NCBI GenBank assembly: GCA_023248415.1 | Contig: JAHFEP010000029.1 | Span: 1-19,899, forward strand | Reading direction: 5' to 3' | Length of the DNA: 19,899 nucleotides | DNA from: Nitrospirota bacterium | Lineage (GTDB): Bacteria > Nitrospirota > CAKKRA01 > 9FT-COMBO-42-15 | Part shown: piece after piece, positions 13,437 to 19,899 of the stretch | Layout: each line of letters begins with the position of its first letter | How positions within the stretch are numbered: position 1 is the first letter of the stretch | The notes under the pieces: generated by a model | Databases searched by the model: none | What the model saw: only the letters and a program-made list of their open reading frames with translations | Told to the model about the DNA's origin: nothing | Program-made: the position numbers and the translations under genes

Positions 13437-14365
13437 TGAAGATAGTATTCATGGGTACGCCAGAGTTTGCAGTGCCAAGCCTCAATGCATTGTTAAGCTC
13501 TAATAAGGATGTCGCAGCAGTTGTAACACAGCCTGACAAGCCGAGCGGCAGAGGCAAAAAGCTGACGGCTCCGCCTGTAAAGGCTGCGGCTTTAAATTCA
13601 GGATTAAAGGTTTTGCAGCCTGAAAGGATAAAGGATGCGGTATTTGTAAATACCTTAAAAGAAATAAATCCTGATGTTATAGTTGTTGCAGCCTATGGAA
13701 AGATACTTCCGAAAGATATTATCCGTCTGCCCAGATACGGGTGCATAAATGTCCATGCGTCGCTTTTGCCAAAATACAGGGGCGCAGCGCCAATCAACAG
13801 GGCAATTATTAATGGAGATAAAGAGACAGGGATTACTATTATGCAGATGGATGAAGGGCTTGACACAGGCAGCATCCTTCTGCAAAAAGGGATAGAAATA
13901 GCCAAAGAAGATACAGCAGGGACGCTTACTGATAAATTATCAAAGCTCGGCGCAGAACTTTTAATTGAAGGTTTGAATGCTATAGAAAAGGGAGAAATTA
14001 AACCAACCCCACAGGATAACAGCATGGCAACCTACGCACCGATGCTCAAAAAAGAAGACGGCCAAATAGACTGGACAAAGGGTGCAGAAGATATATATAA
14101 TATGGTTCGGGGAATGGACCCGTGGCCTGGTGCGTTTACATATTATAATGGTGAACTATTGAAGGTCTGGAAGACATCACACGGCAACAGCAGAAGCGGT
14201 AAATTAGGCGAGATATTATCAGTTAATAAAGAGGGGATAGATGTTGCATCAAAAGACGGCGTCATCTCTATTATAGAAATACAGCCTGCCAACAAAAAGA
14301 GGATGGCTGTATCAGAGTTTTTAAGAGGACATAGGATAGAGGCGGGTGTTATACTCGGCAGGTAA
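13436..14365 (+). CDS. fmt: Methionyl-tRNA formyltransferase
   Basis: This enzyme transfers a formyl group from 10-formyl-tetrahydrofolate to initiator Met-tRNA. The 309-residue length is normal. Motifs: FMGTPEFAVPSL (5-16), QPDKPSGRGKKL (32-43), the catalytic and folate site NVHASLLPKYRGAAPI (105-120, with N105/H107) and GLDTG with D143, then the C-terminal OB-type domain from about 205 (VRGMDPWPGAFTYYNGE). It pairs with def in the usual def-fmt order, and overlaps its stop by one base. Gene fmt is followed directly by the DUF116 gene. Confidence 0.97.
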   Translation: MKIVFMGTPEFAVPSLNALLSSNKDVAAVVTQPDKPSGRGKKLTAPPVKAAALNSGLKVLQPERIKDAVFVNTLKEINPDVIVVAAYGKILPKDIIRLPRYGCINVHASLLPKYRGAAPINRAIINGDKETGITIMQMDEGLDTGSILLQKGIEIAKEDTAGTLTDKLSKLGAELLIEGLNAIEKGEIKPTPQDNSMATYAPMLKKEDGQIDWTKGAEDIYNMVRGMDPWPGAFTYYNGELLKVWKTSHGNSRSGKLGEILSVNKEGIDVASKDGVISIIEIQPANKKRMAVSEFLRGHRIEAGVILGR

Positions 14366-15127
14366 ATGAAGAACAGAAAAACTATTTTTGTAGCGCTTAC
14401 TATAGTGTCAATCATTCTGATTGGCGCAATAATATTTCTGCTTTGGCTGATACCGGCAATAGGGCTTGTAAATATTCATCCCCTTCTGCCTGAACTTGGA
14501 TTTGCTGCTGTAATTGTATTGCTGGCAGCGCTATTATTAGGCGCAGGGATATTGACCTATGGAATAATAAGCGGCAGAGAGATTGCTTTTGCGCAGAGGC
14601 TGAGAGGGATTGTAATGAAGATGCTCTATCCTGTTATTGTAATGATAGGAAGCATCTTCAAGATTTCAAAGGAGGAGATAAACGGCGCATTTGCTGATTT
14701 GAATAATCAGCTTGTAATGTCAAAGTCAAAGAAGACATCAATTGACAGGCTCCTTGTGCTTCTGCCCCACTGCATACAATATGACGAGTGCAAGGTAAAG
14801 GTAACAGGCGACATACACAATTGTTTGCAGTGCGGAAAATGCGAGATAAAGAATTTAAATGCCTTATCAAAACAGTACAATCTGCAAATATCAGTAGCAA
14901 CAGGCGGCGGACTTGCAAAGAGGCTGATTAAGGAAAAGAGGCCAGAGGCAGTTGTTGCAGTAGCATGTGAAAAGGAACTGGCAATGGGATTAAAAGAGAC
15001 ATACCCTTTGCCAGTAATTGCAATACCAAATGAAAGGCCCTACGGCTATTGCATAAATACAACTGTAGATGTGGCCGCAGTAGAAAAGGCGATATTGCAT
15101 TTTATAAACAAGCAGGGGCAGGTTTGA
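14366..15127 (+). CDS. DUF116 membrane protein
   Basis: This is a 253-residue protein starting directly after the fmt stop (ATG 14366). Two N-terminal membrane helices (about 8-30 and 46-69) are followed by a cytoplasmic domain with a Cys cluster at 136-159: LLPHCIQYDECK, then CLQCGKCEIK, plus C201 (ACEKEL) and C229. This is the DUF116 pattern and its location next to fmt and rsmB is a known conserved context. The Cys pattern suggests a metal or Fe-S site. The biochemical function is unknown. Confidence 0.9.
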   Translation: MKNRKTIFVALTIVSIILIGAIIFLLWLIPAIGLVNIHPLLPELGFAAVIVLLAALLLGAGILTYGIISGREIAFAQRLRGIVMKMLYPVIVMIGSIFKISKEEINGAFADLNNQLVMSKSKKTSIDRLLVLLPHCIQYDECKVKVTGDIHNCLQCGKCEIKNLNALSKQYNLQISVATGGGLAKRLIKEKRPEAVVAVACEKELAMGLKETYPLPVIAIPNERPYGYCINTTVDVAAVEKAILHFINKQGQV

Positions 15128-15171
15128 AACCTATCCCTGCATTTATCTATCTAAAGGGAGGTTGAGGAAAG

Positions 15172-16023
15172 ATGAATACAATGAAAACTATGCTCTTAAT
15201 GGTCGTATTGACTGTTCTGGTTGTCTTTGCAGGCTCTGCTATCGGAGGCCAAAACGGCGCAGTAATGGCATTTGCCTTTGCAATAATAATGAACTTCGGA
15301 GTCTACTGGTTCAGTGATAAGATTGTGCTTTCCATGTATAGCGCAAAACAGGTAACGGAAGAGGAGTCGCCAGAGCTTTTCAGAATTGTCCGTGATTTGA
15401 CAATGAAGGCAAATCTGCCAATGCCAAAGGTATATATAATGGACAATCCAGCGCCAAATGCCTTTGCAACAGGCAGGAATCCAAATCATGCAGCAGTGGC
15501 TGTAACAACAGGCATACTGAATATATTAGACAGAGACGAGCTGTCAGGCGTTCTTGGTCATGAGCTTGCACATATTAAACACAGAGACATTTTGATTGGG
15601 ACTATTGCAGCAACAATGGCAGGCGCAATAAGCATGCTTGCAAACATGGCACAGTGGGCAATGATATTTGGCGGAAGGAGCGACAGGGACGAAGAAGGCG
15701 GAAGCCCCATTGCAGGCATTGCAATGATAATCGTTGCGCCTATTGCAGCAATGCTTATTCAGATGGCAATCTCCCGCTCAAGGGAATATATTGCAGATGA
15801 AGGCGGCGCAAAGATACATGGCAATCCATTGTCCCTTGCCAATGCCTTAAGAAAGCTGCACAGCGCCTCACAACAGATACCAATGGATGCAAACCCTGCA
15901 ACATCGCACATGTTTATTGTAAACCCATTGAGGGGCGGAGGCATCTTGTCGCTATTTTCCACACATCCGCCTATGGAGGAACGTGTTAAGAGGCTTGAGG
16001 CAATGGTAACAGGAATGAGATAA
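15172..16023 (+). CDS. htpX: M48-family membrane zinc metalloprotease (HtpX)
   Basis: This is a 283-residue membrane protease of the HtpX type, which degrades damaged inner-membrane proteins. Two N-terminal helices (5-23, 28-48), the zinc motif HELAH (130-134, ligands H130/H134, catalytic E131), two further helices (about 141-160 and 180-200), and the third ligand region SRSREYIADEGGAK (E205). The final signature STHPPMEERVKRL fits family members. The start is ATG 15172, with GGGAGG and GAGG sites in the upstream 16 bases. It sits between DUF116 and rsmB in a likely shared operon. Confidence 0.96.
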   Translation: MNTMKTMLLMVVLTVLVVFAGSAIGGQNGAVMAFAFAIIMNFGVYWFSDKIVLSMYSAKQVTEEESPELFRIVRDLTMKANLPMPKVYIMDNPAPNAFATGRNPNHAAVAVTTGILNILDRDELSGVLGHELAHIKHRDILIGTIAATMAGAISMLANMAQWAMIFGGRSDRDEEGGSPIAGIAMIIVAPIAAMLIQMAISRSREYIADEGGAKIHGNPLSLANALRKLHSASQQIPMDANPATSHMFIVNPLRGGGILSLFSTHPPMEERVKRLEAMVTGMR

Positions 16024-16062
16024 ACGGCTTTGTAAAACTACAAACATAACGGAGATATAAAA

Positions 16063-17412
16063 ATAGAAAAGGGTGCAAGAAGGGCAAGCCTGAATATATT
16101 AATCAGACTTGACACAAAGGAAGGCTTTGCTGATGAGCTTATAAAGGAGGCTTTTGATAAAGCCTCCTTTTCTGTTCTTGACAGGGCATTTATTACAGAG
16201 CTTGTCTATGGCGTATTAAGACAGAGGAATCTCTTAGACTGGATTATTGAACAGGCCTCAAAAAAGCCGATTAAAAAAAGCAGCGCAGTAACGCGAAATA
16301 TTTTGAGGCTTGGCGCTTATCAGCTTTTGTTTCTTGATAAGGTGCCTGTATCAGCAGCAGTAAATGAGTCTGTAAAACTTGCTAAAGAAAAAGAGCAGAG
16401 GTCTTCAGGCTTTGTCAATGCAGTATTAAGGAATATTGACAGGGAAAGAGAGAGAATCCCCTATCCTGAACCAGAGGAGCATCCAATAGAGTTTATCTCT
16501 GTAAGATATTCACATCCTGCATGGCTTGTTAAAAAATGGATAGAGAGATTTGGCATAGATAAAACCATTGAACTGTGCAGAGTAAATAATGAGGCGCCTC
16601 CTTTTACAATAAGGGTAAACAGATTAAAAACTGAAAGAGAGGAACTAAAGGAACTGCTCAAAAAGGATATTGACAGGATAGAGGATTGTTCTGTATCATC
16701 AGATGGCCTGATATTAAAAGGGACATCTAATATCTCTGAGAACCTCGCTTTCAAACAGGGCCTTTTTTATGTGCAGGATGAGGCAGCACAAATAATAAGC
16801 CAGATACTTGATCCAAAGACAGATGAGAGAATCTTGGATGCCTGTGCGGCGCCTGGCGGCAAGACAACGCATATTGCTGAGCTAATGAGTAATAGAGGCG
16901 AGGTTGTTGCCATTGATATAAGCAAAAAAGGCATCGGTCTTATAAAAGAAAATTGCGAGAGGCTCGGCATAAACATTGTAAAATCATATTTAAGAGATGC
17001 TGCAAAGGGTATTAGCGATGTATCAAAAGAGAAGTTTGATAAGATACTCATAGATGCCCCGTGTTCAGGCCTTGGTATTCTGAGGAGGCATCCAGAGGGA
17101 AAGTGGCAAAAGAAAGAGGAACTGATACACGAAGCTCAAAGAATACAAAAAAGGCTGATAGAAAATCTGTCAGGATATGTCAAGGATGGCGGCGTCCTTG
17201 TTTACAGCACATGCTCAACTGAAAAAGAGGAGAACGAGGATGTGGTTGAGGATTTTTTAGAAAGACATCCTGAGTTTAAGGTTGATGACATTAAACAATA
17301 TTTTTCTGAAACAAGCAGGACGCTAATTGATGAAAAAGGGGTTCTGCATACAAACCCTATTAATTATAAAATGGACGGTTTCTTTGCAGTAAGGTTGAAA
17401 AAACAATTATGA
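16063..17412 (+). CDS. rsmB: 16S rRNA (cytosine-C5)-methyltransferase RsmB, apparent AUA start
   Basis: RsmB methylates C967 of 16S rRNA. An N-terminal NusB-like domain is clearly coded upstream of the first canonical start (TTG 16303): RRASLNILIRLDTKEGFADE, then DRAFITELVYGVLRQRN. In-frame there is no ATG, GTG or TTG before 16303; the frame opens at 16036 and GGAG (16051-16054) precedes an ATA (16063) by 8 bases, giving IEKGARRASLNIL where relatives have a Met. This yields 449 residues, the normal length. The methyltransferase half has CAAPGGKTTH (261-270), DAPCSG (331-336, Cys334) and YSTCS (381-385, Cys384). Its stop overlaps the ferredoxin-like gene (ATGA at 17409). Confidence 0.9.
   Translation: MEKGARRASLNILIRLDTKEGFADELIKEAFDKASFSVLDRAFITELVYGVLRQRNLLDWIIEQASKKPIKKSSAVTRNILRLGAYQLLFLDKVPVSAAVNESVKLAKEKEQRSSGFVNAVLRNIDRERERIPYPEPEEHPIEFISVRYSHPAWLVKKWIERFGIDKTIELCRVNNEAPPFTIRVNRLKTEREELKELLKKDIDRIEDCSVSSDGLILKGTSNISENLAFKQGLFYVQDEAAQIISQILDPKTDERILDACAAPGGKTTHIAELMSNRGEVVAIDISKKGIGLIKENCERLGINIVKSYLRDAAKGISDVSKEKFDKILIDAPCSGLGILRRHPEGKWQKKEELIHEAQRIQKRLIENLSGYVKDGGVLVYSTCSTEKEENEDVVEDFLERHPEFKVDDIKQYFSETSRTLIDEKGVLHTNPINYKMDGFFAVRLKKQL
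16143..16170 (+). promoter_or_regulatory. Perfect hairpin inside rsmB
   Basis: AAAGGAGGCTTT (16143-16154), loop TGAT, then AAAGCCTCCTTT (16159-16170), followed by T-rich sequence (TCTGTTCTT). The 12-base stem is perfect and hides a GGAGG. It lies within the coding region for the NusB domain (KEAFDKASF), so it is read through. It could act as an internal attenuator or pause. Confidence 0.55.
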
Positions 17413-17894
17413 AAATGATATTAGCTCATAAATATAAATGCACAGGCTGCAAGACCTGCGAGAGGACATGCTCTGTCGGCCACTCGCCTGAGAAGACACC
17501 CCTTTCTGCAAGCAGGGAAAAGATAAGGCCGAATGTGGAGGTGCAGAAAACAGATATATACGGCTTTGTGCAGATAAGGTGCAGACACTGTGCAGATGCA
17601 GCTTGCATCAAGGCATGCATTGCAGGCGCTCTTTACAAAGACGCTGAAGGCTACACAATCCATGACCCTGAAAAATGTGTTGGATGCTGGATGTGCGTTA
17701 TGTCTTGTCCTCATGGAGCCATAAGGCAGGACGGGAAAAAAGAAAAGGCAAAGAAGTGCGATTTGTGTGCTGACAGGGGAAGAAGCCCGCGGTGCGTTGA
17801 GGTATGTCCAAAGAAGGCGCTTGAGTTTGTTGAGGTGGATGAGAATAGGAGACCGATAACAGAAGAATCTAACAAGATAGAATGTAATGTATAG
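17409..17894 (+). CDS. CooF/HycB-like ferredoxin with four [4Fe-4S] clusters
   Basis: This 161-residue protein holds sixteen cysteines in four cluster motifs: CTGCKTCERTC (11-21), CRHCADAACIKAC (58-70), CVGCWMCVMSC (90-100) and CDLC with a second pair at 129 and 133 (117-133). The pattern matches electron-transfer subunits such as CooF, HycB or DmsB, which pass electrons between an oxidoreductase and a redox partner. It has no signal peptide, so it is cytoplasmic. It is coupled to rsmB by an ATGA overlap, and 159 bases before an FAD/NAD oxidoreductase; CooF plus such an oxidoreductase is a combination known in CO-dehydrogenase clusters, but no CooS gene is visible here. Confidence 0.9.
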   Translation: MKMILAHKYKCTGCKTCERTCSVGHSPEKTPLSASREKIRPNVEVQKTDIYGFVQIRCRHCADAACIKACIAGALYKDAEGYTIHDPEKCVGCWMCVMSCPHGAIRQDGKKEKAKKCDLCADRGRSPRCVEVCPKKALEFVEVDENRRPITEESNKIECNV

Positions 17895-17897
17895 TAA

Positions 17898-18006
17898 TGT
17901 CATTCCCGCAGAGTTTTTGAGCGGGAATCCATGGTTCGACAGGCTCACCATGCATCCTGAGCTTGTCGAAGGACTGGATTCCTGCCAGAAAAACGCAGGA
18001 ATGACA
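17898..18006. repeat. Composite dispersed repeat with three hairpins
   Basis: Outer arms TGTCATTCCCGC (17898-17909) and GCAGGAATGACA (17995-18006) pair imperfectly. Inside, GCGGGAATCCA pairs with TGGATTCCTGC, and the centre has TTCGACAGGCTCA (17935-17947) / TGAGCTTGTCGAA (17958-17970). The element fills most of the gap between the ferredoxin and oxidoreductase genes, and could fold as a cruciform. The CATTCCCGC and TTCGACAGGCTCA words resemble widespread dispersed repeats of uncharacterised origin. Confidence 0.8.
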
Positions 18007-18053
18007 AAATAATTGTTGGAATGCTCAATCCGAAAGTTTATGGGTAATACAAG

Positions 18054-19328
18054 ATGAAATATCTAATCATAGGCAACAGCATTGCAGGGGTCAGCGCTGC
18101 AAAGGTTATAAGAAGACAGGATAAAAACGGCGATATAACTATAATCACAAAAGAGGCATATCCATTTTATTCCAAATGCCTTCTGCCGTATTATCTCAGA
18201 AATGAGGTGGCCTTTGATGAGACCATTCTTGCAGATGAAAATTTTTATAAAGAGAATAATATCAGCCTGATTAAAGGAAGGGCTGCAACAAAGATTATTG
18301 CTGATAAGAATAAAGTTGTTCTGGATAATAGTGAAGAGATATTGTATGATAAGCTTCTGATTGCAGCAGGTGCAAGCCCTGTACAGATAGGAGAGGGGCC
18401 AAATATATTCTCCCTGCGTTCATTTGAGGATGTAGAAAAGATAAAGGCAGCCGCGTTAATCCCCCCTAACCCCCCTTTACTAAAGGGGGGATGGGGGGAT
18501 TATAAAAAAGTTGTTGTAGTCGGCGCTGGACCTATGGGTATGAAGATTGCTTACGGCCTTAAAGGACTCGGCTGCAATGTAACTGTGCTTGAGGCAGGCA
18601 AGCAGGTATTTACAAGGATATTAAGCAAACGTGCAGCATTTATACTTACAAAGCATCTGATGAACAAAGCCATAGAGATAAGGACTGGATGCAGGTTCAT
18701 ATCTTATGATGGAAAACAGGTGCAGATAAAAGGTGCAAGCCCTATAGAAGCAGATTTTGTTGTAATGGCCATTGGTGTTAAGCCAAATATAAATTTTCTG
18801 AAAGAGAGCGGCATTAAGATTAATGCCGGTGTCATTGTTGATTCATACATGCGGACGAATATAGACAACATCTATGCAGCAGGCGATGCTGCAGAGGCAT
18901 TTGACCCTGTTACTAAAAGATATACCATCAACGCAACATGGCCGAGCGCTGTATTAGAGGGAGAGACAGCAGGATATAACATGGCAGGGATAGAAACACA
19001 GATTAAAGGCAATGTATCATCCAATTCAATCCAGTTCTTTGGCCTTTCCTTTGTTTCAGCAGGGCTGCTTGAATCTGATGAGCTGCCTATAGAGGAAGAG
19101 ATTATAGATGAGGATATTCCAAAGAATCTTTTTAAGAGGCTTGTATTCTTGCATGACCGCCTTATTGGTTTTGAATTTCTTGGTGATGTTCAGAATACAG
19201 GAATTTATCTGGATATATTAAAGGAACAGAAAGACATATCGCAAATTAAAAACAGGCTTTCATATCTGGACTTTGATTATGGTAAGGTCTTAAAATTTAC
19301 AGGGACAGAGGAGAGGTTCTTTTTATGA
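18054..19328 (+). CDS. FAD-dependent NAD(P)-linked oxidoreductase, carries in-frame repeat
   Basis: This is a 424-residue pyridine nucleotide-disulphide oxidoreductase. The N-terminal FAD fold is YLIIGNSIAGVSAA (4-16), with a Cys (C42 in YSKCLLPYYL) near the expected redox-active position; the NAD fold is VVVVGAGPMG (153-162); and the second FAD motif is IYAAGDAAEA (273-282). The best fit is the NADH:rubredoxin/NADH oxidase-like family, which often works with CooF-type ferredoxins. Residues 135-150 (LIPPNPPLLKGGWGDY) encode the palindromic repeat at 18456-18503, placed in the linker between the FAD and NAD domains. The stop overlaps the rpe start (ATGA at 19325). Its substrate is not determined. 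Confidence 0.92.
   Translation: MKYLIIGNSIAGVSAAKVIRRQDKNGDITIITKEAYPFYSKCLLPYYLRNEVAFDETILADENFYKENNISLIKGRAATKIIADKNKVVLDNSEEILYDKLLIAAGASPVQIGEGPNIFSLRSFEDVEKIKAAALIPPNPPLLKGGWGDYKKVVVVGAGPMGMKIAYGLKGLGCNVTVLEAGKQVFTRILSKRAAFILTKHLMNKAIEIRTGCRFISYDGKQVQIKGASPIEADFVVMAIGVKPNINFLKESGIKINAGVIVDSYMRTNIDNIYAAGDAAEAFDPVTKRYTINATWPSAVLEGETAGYNMAGIETQIKGNVSSNSIQFFGLSFVSAGLLESDELPIEEEIIDEDIPKNLFKRLVFLHDRLIGFEFLGDVQNTGIYLDILKEQKDISQIKNRLSYLDFDYGKVLKFTGTEERFFL
18456..18503. repeat. C/G-run palindromic repeat, copy 2, inside a coding gene
   Basis: TTAATCCCCCCTAACCCCCC then TTTACTAAA and GGGGGGATGGGGGGATTA form a near-perfect inverted repeat. It matches the repeat at 1009-1055. Here it lies in frame within the FAD oxidoreductase gene and is translated as PPNPPLLKGGWG. 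Confidence 0.88.
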
Positions 19329-19899
19329 AAAAGATATCACCTTCTATTTTATCAGCAGATTTTACAAAACTTGGAGAGGAGATAAAAGCAGTAGAGGCCG
19401 CAGGGGCTGACTTGATACACATTGATGTTATGGACGGGCATTTTGTGCCGAACATAACTATTGGCCCATTTGTTGTAGAGGCAGTAAAGCGTGTTGCCAA
19501 AACACCGCTTGATGTTCATTTGATGATAGAGAATCCTGACAATTTTATACCTCAATTTATAAAGGCAGGAAGCAATTATATCACTGTTCATGTTGAGGCA
19601 AGTAAACACCTCCACAGAACAATACAGTTGATAAAGGAGAGTGGTATTAAGGCAGGCATATCCTTGAATCCTGCAACACCATTATCTGCCATTGATGAAG
19701 GGATATTAAAAGATATTGACCTTTTGTTAATAATGTCTGTAAACCCTGGCTTCAGCGGCCAGAAATTTATCCCATCAGCCTTGCAAAAGATAAAGGATGC
19801 AAAAAGGCTTATTGACTCAAAGGGGCTGAAGATAGAGATAGAAGTAGACGGCGGAGTGAAGATTGACAACATAGGCGACATTGCAAAGGCAGGCGCAGA
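19325..19899 (+). CDS. rpe: Ribulose-phosphate 3-epimerase (partial, runs off window)
   Basis: ATG at 19325 opens a frame that stays open to the window end (191 codons). The product has MKKISPSILSADFTKLGEE, then IHIDVMDGHFVPNITIGP with the metal-site region (HID, D, H), HLMIENPD, the loop SVNPGFSGQKF (about residues 138-148) and EVDGGVKIDN (about 177-186). These are the ribulose-phosphate 3-epimerase signatures, which interconvert ribulose-5-phosphate and xylulose-5-phosphate. The start overlaps the upstream oxidoreductase stop (ATGA), so translation is coupled. The last roughly 25-30 residues are missing. Confidence 0.97.
   Translation, partial: MKKISPSILSADFTKLGEEIKAVEAAGADLIHIDVMDGHFVPNITIGPFVVEAVKRVAKTPLDVHLMIENPDNFIPQFIKAGSNYITVHVEASKHLHRTIQLIKESGIKAGISLNPATPLSAIDEGILKDIDLLLIMSVNPGFSGQKFIPSALQKIKDAKRLIDSKGLKIEIEVDGGVKIDNIGDIAKAGA

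Noticed and set aside
16303..17412. rsmB starting at TTG 16303
   Set aside because: It would delete the conserved NusB-like domain that is clearly coded in frame upstream.

Overview
The window is a stretch of a bacterial chromosome with an AT-leaning base composition. Several traits point to a Gram-negative anaerobe or microaerophile: exported c-type cytochromes, ferredoxin-like electron carriers, sigma-54 signalling, and a def-fmt-DUF116-htpX-rsmB-...-rpe gene order. I would guess Nitrospirota or a Desulfobacterota-like lineage. That placement is inference from gene content and style, not a demonstrated assignment.

Layout. Positions 1-970 (minus) hold most of a PflA-like radical SAM protein, cut by the window edge. 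Positions 1069-3368 (plus) carry a VapBC-type toxin-antitoxin pair, a CaCA-family cation exchanger, a small LETM1-like membrane protein and a 57-residue Cys-rich zinc-ribbon protein. Positions 3373-5087 (minus) are a compact island of small unknown genes around a HARE-HTH plus nuclease-like protein, with a decayed partial gene copy at one end. Positions 5070-5541 (plus) hold a promoter/operator, a 22-codon ORF and an HVO_A0114-type HTH protein, which looks like a toxin-antitoxin locus that has lost its toxin.

Positions 5642-10028 form what I consider the most interesting unit. A membrane sensor kinase with a Cys-rich two-CW-like domain overlaps an NtrC-type sigma-54 activator. Converging on them is a pair of paralogous exported monoheme cytochromes. 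Both the regulator operon and the cytochrome operon are preceded by good sigma-54 (-24/-12) promoter matches. This suggests a self-contained, autoregulated redox-sensing circuit that drives an undescribed cytochrome family.

Positions 10172-12819 are a metal-efflux operon (SHOCT membrane protein, P1B-ATPase, ArsR/SmtB regulator with both classic metal sites). A near-perfect palindromic operator lies on its promoter. Positions 12846-19899 are a housekeeping and maturation operon: def, fmt, DUF116, htpX, rsmB, a CooF-like four-cluster ferredoxin, an FAD/NAD oxidoreductase and rpe (cut by the window edge). In this block rsmB appears to lack any canonical start codon for its NusB domain, and the FAD oxidoreductase carries an in-frame translated palindromic repeat also found near position 1010.

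No rRNA, tRNA, CRISPR array or insertion sequence was recognised. No gene-free stretch exceeds 300 bases; the longest (9972-10247) is a packed divergent regulatory region.
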